This document shows positions 41,598-51,565 of a stretch of DNA of 64,000 nucleotides, one piece after another. Source of the stretch: Salmonella bongori NCTC 12419. GTDB lineage: Bacteria; Pseudomonadota; Gammaproteobacteria; Enterobacterales; Enterobacteriaceae. Under the pieces are notes generated by a model. It was not told where the DNA came from. It saw only the letters and a list, made by a program, of their open reading frames with translations, and searched no databases. The stretch spans positions 3,472,001-3,536,000 of the forward strand of contig NC_015761.1 in NCBI RefSeq assembly GCF_000252995.1, read 5' to 3'. The first letter of the stretch is position 1. Each line of letters opens with the position of its first letter. The position numbers and the translations under genes are program-made.

Positions 41598-43085
41598 TTA
41601 CTGTGCCGCCGGAATATCCGTCACTTCCGGATGTGCCTCATCCGTTTCAACAGCGGTGGCAGGCGCCGGAGCCATGATGTCATCCCACGTCGCCTTTAGC
41701 GCCTTCATATTGAACTCCGGCTCGCCCTGCGGCTGTAGCAAAATTAACGCCATATCCTGCGATAGCTGCTGGCGCAGATTCTGATTGAGCATATCGACGG
41801 TCAGGTTATTGAGAAAGCTCTGGCGCAGCTTTTGATATTGTTCTGGCGCGATATCCACCACCTGATTCTGTAGCGAACGCATACGCTGCCCAATCAAAAT
41901 GTCGGTATCGGTACGGGCATAGGTCGCAAACAGCTTTTGTAGTTCGAGATTCTTCTGCGCTATCAGCGCAGTAAACTCCTCTTCCGGCAGCCCCTTGTCG
42001 CGTACCTTTGCCAGCTCATTCGCCACCAGGCTCAAATTAGTATTGAGCTTATCATTAGGCGATTCAATATTGATGGCACACTGCGCGCGTAGAAACAGCA
42101 CCCGGCAGTCAAACCCCAGGCCAATATCTTTCGCGTTATTTTTGGTTAATGCCTGCTGGATATGCCAGAAGAGCGCTTCGCGCGCCAGATCCGCCTGCCA
42201 GTAGCGTAACAGCGCAGCCGATTCGCGAATCGGCTGCCACGGCGTATCCCACATAATGGAGAGACGGTCCTGGCGTACTGCATCGGTCATAATACTTACC
42301 GATTCCGCCCGCAGCGGCGACAGCGTTGGCACCGGGGCGGGTATTTCACGTTTACCTTTTAGCGCACCAAACGTTTTATTAATCTGCTCGGCAACGGAAC
42401 GCGCATCAATGTTGCCGACAACAATCAGCGTCATCGCGTCCGGGGTGTACCATTTTTCATAGAAAGCGTGAATTTTGGCCGCGTCTACTGGCTGCTTTAA
42501 CGGTTCCGCGGGATCGTGCCCTAATAATGCCGACCCTTTCAGGCGGTAACGCCACCAGCCCTCTTTAGTATCTGCTGGCCACGTCGCGACCATATCTTCG
42601 CTGCTTAACGCATGATTCACCGTCTCTGGCGTAATGGTTAATTTACCAGAAACATTCGCCAGATAGGTCAGCGCTTCTTTTAACAAATCATTGCGGTTAT
42701 TGGGTAGGCTGAGGTTATAGAGTGTGGAATCATAAGAAACGATAACAGGCGGCATGGGACGTTTAGGGTCCATTCCCTGCTGCCATAAAGAACGTGCCTG
42801 CGCAGCGTCCAGACCGCCGCTTTGCGTCAGCGCGATACGGGGAATCGCATGGCTGAAACCGCTCTGTTGCGTACTTTCGGTGAGCGAACCGGTATTAACT
42901 TGCAGACGAATTTCAATACGATCGCTGGGTCGCTGCGGCGTGGCCAATACTTGCCACTGTAGACCATTGGCCAGCGTCCCCTGTTGCCATGCCGGATCGG
43001 GCTGGAGCGCATCTGCCTGCACATAGCCGGCAGTGGCCAACATCAACAGACTGCCTGCTAAGAGTCGAATTTTTGTGCCCTGCAT
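41598..43085 (-). CDS. yhjJ: Periplasmic M16 peptidase-like protein YhjJ (catalytic motif lost)
   Basis: The 495-residue protein has a signal peptide (about residues 1-24, ending VQA) and the fold of M16 (pitrilysin/insulinase) peptidases. The zinc motif HxxEH is replaced by HAIPR at residues 79-83, in the expected place after GS.TE....G, so the protein cannot bind zinc in the usual way and is probably not a peptidase. The C-terminal M16 lobe (about 200-400) is kept. E. coli YhjJ shows the same loss. It is downstream of dctA on the same strand, 219 bases away. Its role is unknown. Confidence 0.9.
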   Translation of the reverse strand: MQGTKIRLLAGSLLMLATAGYVQADALQPDPAWQQGTLANGLQWQVLATPQRPSDRIEIRLQVNTGSLTESTQQSGFSHAIPRIALTQSGGLDAAQARSLWQQGMDPKRPMPPVIVSYDSTLYNLSLPNNRNDLLKEALTYLANVSGKLTITPETVNHALSSEDMVATWPADTKEGWWRYRLKGSALLGHDPAEPLKQPVDAAKIHAFYEKWYTPDAMTLIVVGNIDARSVAEQINKTFGALKGKREIPAPVPTLSPLRAESVSIMTDAVRQDRLSIMWDTPWQPIRESAALLRYWQADLAREALFWHIQQALTKNNAKDIGLGFDCRVLFLRAQCAINIESPNDKLNTNLSLVANELAKVRDKGLPEEEFTALIAQKNLELQKLFATYARTDTDILIGQRMRSLQNQVVDIAPEQYQKLRQSFLNNLTVDMLNQNLRQQLSQDMALILLQPQGEPEFNMKALKATWDDIMAPAPATAVETDEAHPEVTDIPAAQ

Positions 43086-43264
43086 GTAAACCCCTGATCA
43101 ACAATCCTGGTAATAAAAAGACAGCCCCGGCAGGGATGCCTGAATATGACGTAAAAACACTTCGTGTTAGACCGCAAGAACCTAAAAATGTCACGGAAGA
43201 AGTGAAATAATCCCTAAGCATCATGCTGTATGCTTTGGGCGCAGGGGTCAATTATGCGCAAACA

Positions 43265-43290
43265 CCCGCAGTCCTGGAAGGGACTACGGG
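43265..43290 (-). terminator. Hairpin after dctA
   Basis: CCCGCAGTCC and GGACTACGGG pair with one mismatch or wobble around a six-base loop downstream of the dctA stop on the minus strand. The T-run is poor (TGTTTG), so termination may be partial. Confidence 0.45.
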
Positions 43291-43304
43291 CATAAGTGGC
43301 GAGA

Positions 43305-44591
43305 TTAGGAGGAAATTTCGTGCGTTTTGCCATCCGGCGCACGATTATTAAGCACATCATCCAGCTTTTGGTGATCCAACTCTTTCACCCATTTGGCGAC
43401 AACTACCGTCGCTACACCATTACCCACCAGGTTAGTCAGCGCACGCGCTTCAGACATAAAGCGGTCGATACCGAGGATTAACGCCAGCCCCGCCACCGGC
43501 AAATGACCTACGGCGGAAATCGTAGCCGCCAGCACGATAAAGCCGCTGCCTGTCACGCCCGCAGCACCTTTCGAGGAGAGCAGCAGGACGACCAGCAAGG
43601 TTATCTGGTGGAAGATATCCATATGGCTGTTCGTCGCCTGGGCGATAAATACTGCCGCCATTGTCAGGTAGATAGAGGTTCCATCAAGGTTGAACGAATA
43701 CCCGGTCGGGATCACCAGTCCCACCACCGACTTACGGCACCCCAGTTTTTCCATCTTATCGAGCATACGTGGCAGTGCTGATTCGGAAGAGGAGGTGCCG
43801 AGTACAATCAGTAATTCTTCCCGGATATAGCGAATAAATTTAAAAATGCTAAAGCCCGTTATCCGTGCAATCGTCCCCAACACGACCACGACGAAGAGAA
43901 TACAGGTGATATAGAAGCAGATGATGAGCTGCCCCAGTTGCACCAGTGAACCGACGCCATATTTACCGATAGTAAAGGCCATCGCGCCAAACGCGCCAAT
44001 CGGGGCCAGACGCATGATCATATTGATAATACCGAAAATGACCTGCGAAAAACTCTCGATGACATTGAAAATCAACTGGCCTTTACTGCCCAAACGATGC
44101 AGCGCAAAACCAAATAGCACAGCAAACAGTAAGACCTGCAGGATGTTACCGCTGGCGAACGCGCCAATCACACTGCCCGGAATGACATCCATCAAAAAGG
44201 CGATGATGCCCTGCTCCTTGGCCTGTGCAGCATAAACGGCCACGGCCTGGGCATCCAGCGTGGCCGGATCAACGTTCATCCCGGCGCCGGGTTGTACGAG
44301 GTTGACGATGATAAGACCGATAATCAGTGCAATCGTACTGACAATCTCAAAGTAAAGCAGCGCAACCGCGCCGGTACGGCCCACCGCTTTCATGCTTTCC
44401 ATGCCTGCAATGCCCGTCACAACAGTACAGAAGATGACAGGAGCGATGATCATTTTAATGAGCTTAACGAACGCGTCGCCAAGCGGTTTCATTTGTGCGC
44501 CCAGTTCAGGATAGTAATGGCCAAGGAGAATACCAATGGCGATTGCTGTCAGGACCTGAAAATAGAGACTTTTGAATAGAGAGGTTTTCAT
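43305..44591 (-). CDS. dctA: C4-dicarboxylate:cation symporter DctA
   Basis: The 428-residue inner-membrane carrier of the DAACS (glutamate transporter-like) family imports succinate, fumarate, malate and related acids under aerobic conditions. The two re-entrant loop motifs are present: SSSESALPRMLDKME and LSSKGAAGVTGSGFIVLAA. The substrate region near TSIYLT and the C-terminal NLVGNGVATVVVAKW tract are typical. Length equals that of E. coli DctA. It lies between pdeK and yhjJ, all on the minus strand. In E. coli, DcuSR and CRP control it; I did not find a good CRP site in the 157 bases upstream. Confidence 0.96.
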   Translation of the reverse strand: MKTSLFKSLYFQVLTAIAIGILLGHYYPELGAQMKPLGDAFVKLIKMIIAPVIFCTVVTGIAGMESMKAVGRTGAVALLYFEIVSTIALIIGLIIVNLVQPGAGMNVDPATLDAQAVAVYAAQAKEQGIIAFLMDVIPGSVIGAFASGNILQVLLFAVLFGFALHRLGSKGQLIFNVIESFSQVIFGIINMIMRLAPIGAFGAMAFTIGKYGVGSLVQLGQLIICFYITCILFVVVVLGTIARITGFSIFKFIRYIREELLIVLGTSSSESALPRMLDKMEKLGCRKSVVGLVIPTGYSFNLDGTSIYLTMAAVFIAQATNSHMDIFHQITLLVVLLLSSKGAAGVTGSGFIVLAATISAVGHLPVAGLALILGIDRFMSEARALTNLVGNGVATVVVAKWVKELDHQKLDDVLNNRAPDGKTHEISS

Positions 44592-44748
44592 AGGGTGTCC
44601 TTGAAGTAAAAACCACAGGTCTTGTAAGGTTATGAGTAACCTGCGGCCTTAAAATAACACCCACACAACATGACAGAAATGCACCAAGATCATAATTGAA
44701 ACAAAAATGTTAAAAAGTTTGAACTGGCTCGCACAAGCGCGACCTTTT

Positions 44749-46755
44749 TTAACTTTTGTAATCAGGATTTACGTGCGGCAAATACCGTTCTTCAAAGATA
44801 TCCGCCGGGACGGGGCGAGCAAACAGGAAGCCTTGCGCCACGTTGACGCCAGCTTGCTCCAGCCACTCACGTTGTGCATCGTTCTCCACGCCTTCCGCAA
44901 CCAATTGCAAATTCAGGCTGCGGGCCATCAGAATAATTGCCGTCACCATACTGTTATCTTCTGGTAACGCATCGACAAACATTTTATCAATTTTAAGGAT
45001 ATCGATCGGTAACGACTTCATGTGCTGTAGCTGGCGCAGTCCCGCGTAGCCCATGCCAAAATCATCCAGTGCGATACGCACACCTGCGTTTCGTAACGGA
45101 CGCAGTATGGCGACAGCAGCGTGCGGATCGTCGATACGGCGACTTTCAGTGACTTCAAGAATCAGCGTACCTGGCTGAATACGATAACGGTTTAACAATT
45201 CCAGCAGCTCTGACACCATGCCAGGGTGCATCAGTTGTAACGCGGAAAGATTGACGGAGAGCGGCAGCGTTACGCCGCGCTCCTGCCAGGCGGCAAGCTG
45301 ACGGCAGGACTCTTCCAGCACCCAATGGCCTACCGTGACCATCAGACCACAGGACTCAATGCGCTCAATTAGCCCTTCCGGCAATTCCCAGCTACCGTCC
45401 GGCTGCTGCATACGTAATAAGGCTTCGGCGCTTAACACTTTGCCGCTACTCATCTCAACCTGTGGCTGTAGCCACACTGCGAATTGATGATTATCCAGCG
45501 CGGTAAGAATATCGCTCTCTTCGGTAAGACGCTGTTGAGCAGCCTCCATCTGCGCCGGATCAAAGAACTGGATCTGATTTTTACCTTTTCGGCGCGCGGT
45601 AAATGCAGCGGAAACCGCGCGGCCATAAAGCAGCTCAGCCGTCAGATCGCCATAATACATCGCGATGCCAATACTGCAGCTTGGGCGCAACTGAATACTT
45701 TGGATGGGAAGCCGTTCATTAATGATAGTGAGTATTTGCTGACCTAATGTGATGGCGTGCCACGGCTCTTTAACGCCGTGGGCGATAATAGCAAAGTCAT
45801 AACCGCTGATCTGGGTAAGCACCATGCGCGGCGACAGCACCGATTTCAGTTTTTCCACCAGCGTAAGCAAGAGAATCTCCCGCTGCGTCTCTTTCAGCAC
45901 ACCCGCCGTATCACGCAAAGTTTCACAGGTGACAACGATCAGCGCCGTTGTCTGTTGGCGGGTGACCACCTGCTCAAGTAGCCCCATTAAAAAGGCTTTA
46001 TTAGGCAGATCGGAAACCGGAAAACGCATCGCGTTATCTGTTTGCTCTTCGCTTTGACGCTGCATCAGTTGCTGGTTGAGGTTATAGCTGCGCACCAGCA
46101 TCCCGATCTCATCATCCTGGTGCAGGCGCGGCAACGCCAGCTGATGCCCGATAAGTTCCTGCTGCGGTATGTCGTTCAGCTCCCGAGCGATTTTGCGCAA
46201 CGGATGCACGATCAGGCGATTTACACACCAGGCGATCGCCACCGTCAGCATCAGCGATAAAAGTAAGTAAATGGTCACTAACGTAGACAGCGCGTTCATA
46301 ACGAACTTGTACATGCGGTACGAATCCGCCTGCAATACAAGGTAGGCCAGAGGCTGCGGGTTAGCCGGTCGCTCCAGCGAATAGACCGGCAGAGAAATTT
46401 GTACCGGCAATTCGAAGAGCCGCGTCACCATAACCGGCACGGGACGTTCAGGAATAAAGCGCTTACGTAGCGCCTGGAACTGATTCGGTAACACCACATC
46501 GGCGCGACTCACCACCCCCGCCGGTTTTATGCTTTCCAGAATGGTCTCCGCGCCAGGAAGATCCGCTTTTAAAATAGCGGAAGAAAGGGGTTCCCGGACA
46601 GATCGCGCGATGCTTTCCAGTTGCGTAGCCGTGTTGTAGCGGTTCTGCTGTACCAAATGGAACAGCAGAACGGTGCAAAAGACAAAAACAAACACCATGA
46701 CAACGGCCGCAACCATTGCCATCTGTTTAATTGTTAACGAGCGGCTGACGCGCAA
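44749..46755 (-). CDS. pdeK: GGDEF-EAL membrane protein PdeK (YhjK)
   Basis: The 668-residue protein has an N-terminal helix (about residues 12-34), a periplasmic sensor region, a second helix (about 152-178), a HAMP-like linker, then GGDEF and EAL domains. The GGDEF motif is degenerate (SGYDF), so it cannot make cyclic-di-GMP. The EAL motif is kept (AEALLRM), with LDDFGMGYAGLRQLQ and the C-terminal VAEGVENDAQREWL, so phosphodiesterase activity is likely. It lies directly downstream of the bcs operon on the same strand and may affect cellulose output. The sensor ligand is unknown. Confidence 0.93.
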   Translation of the reverse strand: MRVSRSLTIKQMAMVAAVVMVFVFVFCTVLLFHLVQQNRYNTATQLESIARSVREPLSSAILKADLPGAETILESIKPAGVVSRADVVLPNQFQALRKRFIPERPVPVMVTRLFELPVQISLPVYSLERPANPQPLAYLVLQADSYRMYKFVMNALSTLVTIYLLLSLMLTVAIAWCVNRLIVHPLRKIARELNDIPQQELIGHQLALPRLHQDDEIGMLVRSYNLNQQLMQRQSEEQTDNAMRFPVSDLPNKAFLMGLLEQVVTRQQTTALIVVTCETLRDTAGVLKETQREILLLTLVEKLKSVLSPRMVLTQISGYDFAIIAHGVKEPWHAITLGQQILTIINERLPIQSIQLRPSCSIGIAMYYGDLTAELLYGRAVSAAFTARRKGKNQIQFFDPAQMEAAQQRLTEESDILTALDNHQFAVWLQPQVEMSSGKVLSAEALLRMQQPDGSWELPEGLIERIESCGLMVTVGHWVLEESCRQLAAWQERGVTLPLSVNLSALQLMHPGMVSELLELLNRYRIQPGTLILEVTESRRIDDPHAAVAILRPLRNAGVRIALDDFGMGYAGLRQLQHMKSLPIDILKIDKMFVDALPEDNSMVTAIILMARSLNLQLVAEGVENDAQREWLEQAGVNVAQGFLFARPVPADIFEERYLPHVNPDYKS

Positions 46756-46863
46756 ATTGACTCTCCCTGGATATCCCGGACTGCCGCCTGAGTATACCCG
46801 ATTGCAGCGGCATTAAGAGAGGCTGTATCTGAAAAGGACTTTTCTGAATAATAGTTAATTATA

Positions 46864-46896
46864 GCGCCTGATGGCGCTGCGCTTATCAGGCCTACG
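46864..46896. repeat. REP element between bcsC and pdeK
   Basis: A single unit GCCTGATGGCGCTGCGC...ATCAGGC lies after bcsC. Confidence 0.75.
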
Positions 46897-46928
46897 GCGC
46901 CTGTCAATACACAGGCGGAACTCCATAA

Positions 46929-49900
46929 TTACCAGTCGGCGTAAGGCACTAATGGCTGCGGCGGTAAATCCATATCACCCTGCCAGCCTGCCGCGGAATA
47001 ACGCACATACAGCAGCAGATGGCTTGGGGTATAGTCTTTCGCCTGCTGAATATCTACCGCTGTACCAATAAACCAGTTGGAAGTCACCCGGCGTTCAACC
47101 AGCGCCCGCGCGGTATAACCAAACCCCTGGCTGCTGCCGCCGCCATTGGTCTGGTCACGCGCCTCCTCCTGATAATCCGCCGGAATTAAATTCATCAGTG
47201 GATAACGCGGCATGGTCCTGTTACGGGAGTGCGACCAGGATACCGAGCCACCTAACTCCCACGACCAGTTTTCCGTACGCTGCCGCCACATCACCGGCAC
47301 CGCAAACGACAGATATTCCTGTGGGCTATAATAACCGCCCTGACCCAGCGAATAACCGCTCAAGTCCTTGTCGTAGTGCCAAATCATGTTATTCAGTCCA
47401 ACGGTAACACGGCGGTTATTCTCATTAATAATCTTATAGTAATAACCCGTCATCCAGCGTACACGCCAGTTATCTTCCACATTTTTACCGCTCAACTGGT
47501 CGCCACTAAGCGAGGCCCAGACACCGTTTGCTTCGCCTTTATCATAGCTGAGACTGACGCCACCGCCGTTGGCCCGAACACCGCCCCATTTGGTGCCGGT
47601 ATTACTGGTGGCATCCTTTTGGCCGCCAAATGCCAGCAGCGAGCTGGAGATCGGACGACGATGCGCGTTCAGGGTATAACCCAACGGCCCAATATCGTCG
47701 CTATAGCTGATGCCGCCAACCACATCAACGACATTAAAGCCCATCGGCGTCGTGCCAATATCCCAGCGCCAGGTCTCATTCTGCCAACCGACCGCCACGC
47801 TCGCGCCCGTATCAGCCTGGCTGCGGTGTCCGCTACATTTTTCCAGCGTACAGGTGCCCCAGTTGTTATCGTATTTCCCGTCAGCATCCGTTGAGAAGCG
47901 GCCAACATCCATATTGACAACATCGGTACGAAAGAACGCCCGGCCGTCCAGCCAGGGCGCATCCACCTGAAACATGGTGGTATGCGCTTTCAGATCGGAG
48001 TAACCACCAGTACCGCTCGATCCCCAATAATCATGTTCCAGAGTAACATTCAGATCCTGCTGACGGTACAAATCTGCCGCATCGCTACGTACACCGCGTT
48101 TCAGCCAGTCGTCTTTTTCATCGTTACGCGTCAGACGGGTAAAGGTATCGTTATCCTGTGGACGAACCGGCGTAATCGCCGCGGCGACCATCGCCTCTTT
48201 GTAGGTTTCCAGCGCCTGCTGCGGCTCGCCCGTTTGCGCCTGAAAACCGGCGGCGTCACGCAATACCATCGCGCTTTCCATTGATGGCGGCTGTGCTTTT
48301 GCTTGCGGAACAATGCGGTTAAACATCCGCGCCGCCGCCGCGATATCGCCAAGCTGCAACTGCGCCAGCGCGACACGGCGTTGCATATTAATGGAAGTGA
48401 TGTGCGCCGCAGGCAAAGCCGCCAGTTGAGTGCGCGCCGCGGCGTTATCGCCCTGCGCGATATCAATTTCTACCCGCCCCAATACGGCATCAACATTACC
48501 CGGCTCGCGCGCCAGAACGGCGTCATAGGCGGCGCGAGCCGCCGCATAATCGCCGCGCTGCTGCGCCCAGTCTGCCAGCGTTAATGTAATGCGCGTAGAA
48601 GGCGGCTGCTGACGTAACAAGGCTTCCGCTTCGCGTTCTTTACCGCTATCGCGCAGACGGTTGGCACTGTCCAATACTTGATTATTTTGCAGTCGGTCCG
48701 CCAGTTCCTGAATATTGCTATTCCACTGGCTGTGCGGCAGAGCATTAAGATGCGCCAGCGCCGCCCGTTCCCGATCGCTGCCGGAAAGATAAAGTCCATA
48801 AGCATAGACCTGTTCCGGGTCGTGTGGCTTCTGCTGCGCCAAAGCGCGCATGTACGTGTCAGCCAGGGCGTGCTGTCCGGCCTGCCACAAATCGCGTGAT
48901 AGCCGGTACGTCACCCACACGCTGCCCGGATCTAATGCCAGACGACGACGGTGCAGTTCTGCAGCCTGGGTCCATTTCCCCTCGCTTTCCAGCGTTTCAG
49001 CCTGCTGCGCCAGACGGTCATTTTCCAGACTACGTTCGATATCATCAATACTGCGCCGCTGGCTGGCAGAAAGAGACGCTATAAACGTAGCGGCTTTTTC
49101 CGGTGACTGCTGGCGATAGAGGTTCGCCAGCCCGCGCACAGCATTGGTATTGCCGCTATCCATACGCAGCGTCTGCTGGTAATAACGTTCTGCGGCGGCG
49201 CTATCTTTACGCGCCATCGCGACATCCCCCAGCCCCAGCACCGCATAGCTGTCGGTGTTGTCCACCGCGCGCGCCTGCTGATAGAAGCGCTCCGCCTGAG
49301 CCAGATTATTGGCCTTTAAGGCAGCGTCGCCCTGCTGAATTAACAGCCAGTAGCGATTGACCTTCAGTAGGCTCTCCCACTTATCGCGGCTGCTACTGTG
49401 CGGCGCCATGGCCAACGCTTTTTCAAACTGTGCCACGGCGCGGGCGCGATCGCCACGCTGTGAATATGCCTGCCCCAGCGCGCCGACCGCTTCGCTGTCG
49501 TCCTGCCTGGCGTTTACCGCCTGCTGTAATTGCGCAATGGCTTTGCCGCCTTCTCCGGCATTCACCGCTGCGATGCCCTGCGATCTGGCGCGAAACGCCG
49601 GATCGGCCAACTGTTTTTGCTGTTCGCTAAGCTGGTCGCGGGCGGCAGACACGCTATCGCCTTCGCTAAACTGCGTCAGATAGTCTTGTAACGCGTTTAC
49701 GCTGGCGTCGCTAACCGGGAGATCTTTTATCTGCTGATACCAGATAGCGGAGGCCGCGCCGCGTCCCGAACTGGATTTCGCCATCTGTTTTAGCACCGCG
49801 AATCCCTCATCACGTCGTCCGCTGGCGAACAACAGTTGCGCCAGCGCATTTTGTAGGGTGTTATTACCCGGGCTAACAGCATTGAGCTTCTGTAGCTGAT

Positions 49901-50471
49901 TAATCGCTTCATCACGGCGAGCGGGCAATTTCGCCACGGTCGTCCAGTATTCGACCGCCGGCTCGCCTTCCGGCGGATGGCCTTTAAATAGCTTATCGTA
50001 ACTGGCGATCGCTTGTTCAGTATGCCCGGTTGTCGCCAGTAAACGCGCCTCCTGCAAAGCCTGGCGTCCTTGCGGCGTGGAGAGCAGCATTGCGGTGCGG
50101 GAAGATTGATACGCCGTTGAATCCGGCGCCAGCTGCGCCAGCCGATCAAGCAGCTTCTGCGCCCCGTCGCTATCTCCCTGTCGCAGCAGATAACGAAAAC
50201 GAGCGGCAATCACCTGCGGATCATTCGGGTCGATCAGCTCCAGCCGATAAAGTGACTGACGGACCAGGTCCTCACGGTGCGTGGCCTCTCCCAACCGAAC
50301 CTGCTCCAGCAGTTGTTGCTGCGCGGAGGTCGCCGCATCGGCAAGCGGAGTTAGCGCAATACCCAGCGATAATCCTAATAACGCCCGATGAGCCCCCCTT
50401 CTGCCGGGTAAAGCCTTTCGACCGCTATCCGGCAAAAAAGAGTGTATGAGACTTAACGTGAACTTACGCAT
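46929..50471 (-). CDS. bcsC: Cellulose synthase outer-membrane export subunit BcsC
   Basis: The 1180-residue protein exports cellulose. After the signal region comes a long array of tetratricopeptide repeats (about residues 50-770, with units such as AVGALGQAYSQRGDRARAV) that span the periplasm, and a C-terminal beta-barrel (about 820-1180) ending in an aromatic residue (YADW). The N-terminus is unusual: about 27 residues precede the hydrophobic stretch RALLGLSLGIALTPLADA, where E. coli has none. The coding start overlaps bcsZ by 19 bases. It is the last gene of bcsRQABZC. No disruption is seen. Confidence 0.95.
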   Translation of the reverse strand: MRKFTLSLIHSFLPDSGRKALPGRRGAHRALLGLSLGIALTPLADAATSAQQQLLEQVRLGEATHREDLVRQSLYRLELIDPNDPQVIAARFRYLLRQGDSDGAQKLLDRLAQLAPDSTAYQSSRTAMLLSTPQGRQALQEARLLATTGHTEQAIASYDKLFKGHPPEGEPAVEYWTTVAKLPARRDEAINQLQKLNAVSPGNNTLQNALAQLLFASGRRDEGFAVLKQMAKSSSGRGAASAIWYQQIKDLPVSDASVNALQDYLTQFSEGDSVSAARDQLSEQQKQLADPAFRARSQGIAAVNAGEGGKAIAQLQQAVNARQDDSEAVGALGQAYSQRGDRARAVAQFEKALAMAPHSSSRDKWESLLKVNRYWLLIQQGDAALKANNLAQAERFYQQARAVDNTDSYAVLGLGDVAMARKDSAAAERYYQQTLRMDSGNTNAVRGLANLYRQQSPEKAATFIASLSASQRRSIDDIERSLENDRLAQQAETLESEGKWTQAAELHRRRLALDPGSVWVTYRLSRDLWQAGQHALADTYMRALAQQKPHDPEQVYAYGLYLSGSDRERAALAHLNALPHSQWNSNIQELADRLQNNQVLDSANRLRDSGKEREAEALLRQQPPSTRITLTLADWAQQRGDYAAARAAYDAVLAREPGNVDAVLGRVEIDIAQGDNAAARTQLAALPAAHITSINMQRRVALAQLQLGDIAAAARMFNRIVPQAKAQPPSMESAMVLRDAAGFQAQTGEPQQALETYKEAMVAAAITPVRPQDNDTFTRLTRNDEKDDWLKRGVRSDAADLYRQQDLNVTLEHDYWGSSGTGGYSDLKAHTTMFQVDAPWLDGRAFFRTDVVNMDVGRFSTDADGKYDNNWGTCTLEKCSGHRSQADTGASVAVGWQNETWRWDIGTTPMGFNVVDVVGGISYSDDIGPLGYTLNAHRRPISSSLLAFGGQKDATSNTGTKWGGVRANGGGVSLSYDKGEANGVWASLSGDQLSGKNVEDNWRVRWMTGYYYKIINENNRRVTVGLNNMIWHYDKDLSGYSLGQGGYYSPQEYLSFAVPVMWRQRTENWSWELGGSVSWSHSRNRTMPRYPLMNLIPADYQEEARDQTNGGGSSQGFGYTARALVERRVTSNWFIGTAVDIQQAKDYTPSHLLLYVRYSAAGWQGDMDLPPQPLVPYADW

Positions 50472-51562
50472 TCCTGGCCCCAGTCAGGTAATAATTCACC
50501 TTTGACGGTGAAGCGAAAACGGTGCTGATCCCAGCCTTGTCCAAAGAGAGTCAGTACATAGTTGTAATAGGCGTCGTTGCCAGGAAAATGGTCTGCGACC
50601 CGTTGCCGTTGTACGGCCTGGGCATCACGGTTTTGCAGGAAGGGCAGTAAAGCAGCGGAAAACCCGACCGGCCCCGTCCCTTGTGCGTTACCGTTGGCGA
50701 CATCCACTTTCTCCGGCGGAACGCCGTTTTTCATCGTTAACGTTGCCATCGGTTTAAATCGCGCCAGTAAACGCGCTTTTTGCGGATCACCGTCATGCAT
50801 CATTCCCGCCCATAAATAGACGCGAATCGCATCGTAGCTACTGATAAGCGTTTTTTCCGGTTTCAACTGCCAGCCTTGCTTTTTTTCATAACGCACCCAG
50901 TCCGGCGAGAAACCTTTCGGTGCAGTTTCCAGCAAAAGCCGCAAATTGGTTTCCCGTAGCGTCGACCACGGCGCGCCAAAACGACTGAAGTATTGCGCTA
51001 ACTGTGGCGGCAGATAACTTGGGTTAAAGCGCCAGCTATTCGCCTCGGCAAAGCCGATTTTGCCAGGCAGCAGCATCGAACCCAACCCCGGTACATTCAC
51101 AACCTCTTCACGGGCGATGCGTTTTAACAGCGCCGTACCTGCCTCGGTGTAACGTGTCTCTTTCCACAGACGACCGGCTTCCAACAACGACCATGCCATC
51201 CAGATATCGCCGTCGGACGCAGAGTTGCTGTCCAGTACCTCCCAGGTGTCGGGATCTTTTTGTCCCCACAGCCAGGCGGGCAGATGTTCATGCAGCGCTC
51301 CCTGCGCCAGATTGTTTTGCGTCCAGTTAAACAGTTGCGCAAACGCCGGTCGATCGTTTGCCGCCAGGGCAAAGAACATCGCGTAGCTTTGCCCTTCGGA
51401 CGTGGTGATTTTTCGCGCGTCGCCCGGATCGATAACACGTCCCTGTTGACTCATGTAATCTTTTTTGAACTGTTCCCAGGCAGGCCATGTACAGGCCGCC
51501 TGTGCATTCATTGCCGTCAGCATGACGACAATCGTTATCCATCCGCGCAGCATAGTCATCAT
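50453..51562 (-). CDS. bcsZ: Periplasmic endo-1,4-beta-glucanase BcsZ
   Basis: The 369-residue enzyme is a family GH8 cellulase in the periplasm. It has a signal peptide (about residues 1-22, ending AQA) and the tract TTSEGQSYAMFFAL with the catalytic acid at E56; the second catalytic residue, an aspartate, lies in SSYDAIRVYLW. BcsZ trims cellulose chains during export, and in Salmonella its loss raises cellulose and affects virulence. Its start is 3 bases after the bcsB stop and its end overlaps bcsC by 19 bases, so translation is probably coupled. ATG-ATG at the start leaves one residue uncertain. Confidence 0.95.
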   Translation of the reverse strand: MMTMLRGWITIVVMLTAMNAQAACTWPAWEQFKKDYMSQQGRVIDPGDARKITTSEGQSYAMFFALAANDRPAFAQLFNWTQNNLAQGALHEHLPAWLWGQKDPDTWEVLDSNSASDGDIWMAWSLLEAGRLWKETRYTEAGTALLKRIAREEVVNVPGLGSMLLPGKIGFAEANSWRFNPSYLPPQLAQYFSRFGAPWSTLRETNLRLLLETAPKGFSPDWVRYEKKQGWQLKPEKTLISSYDAIRVYLWAGMMHDGDPQKARLLARFKPMATLTMKNGVPPEKVDVANGNAQGTGPVGFSAALLPFLQNRDAQAVQRQRVADHFPGNDAYYNYVLTLFGQGWDQHRFRFTVKGELLPDWGQECVSSR

Positions 51563-51565
51563 GTA

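Noticed and set aside
47376..47894. 172-codon plus-strand frame inside bcsC
   Set aside because: It is antisense to a clear coding gene with high GC third positions, which routinely creates long open shadows; no domain or ribosome site.
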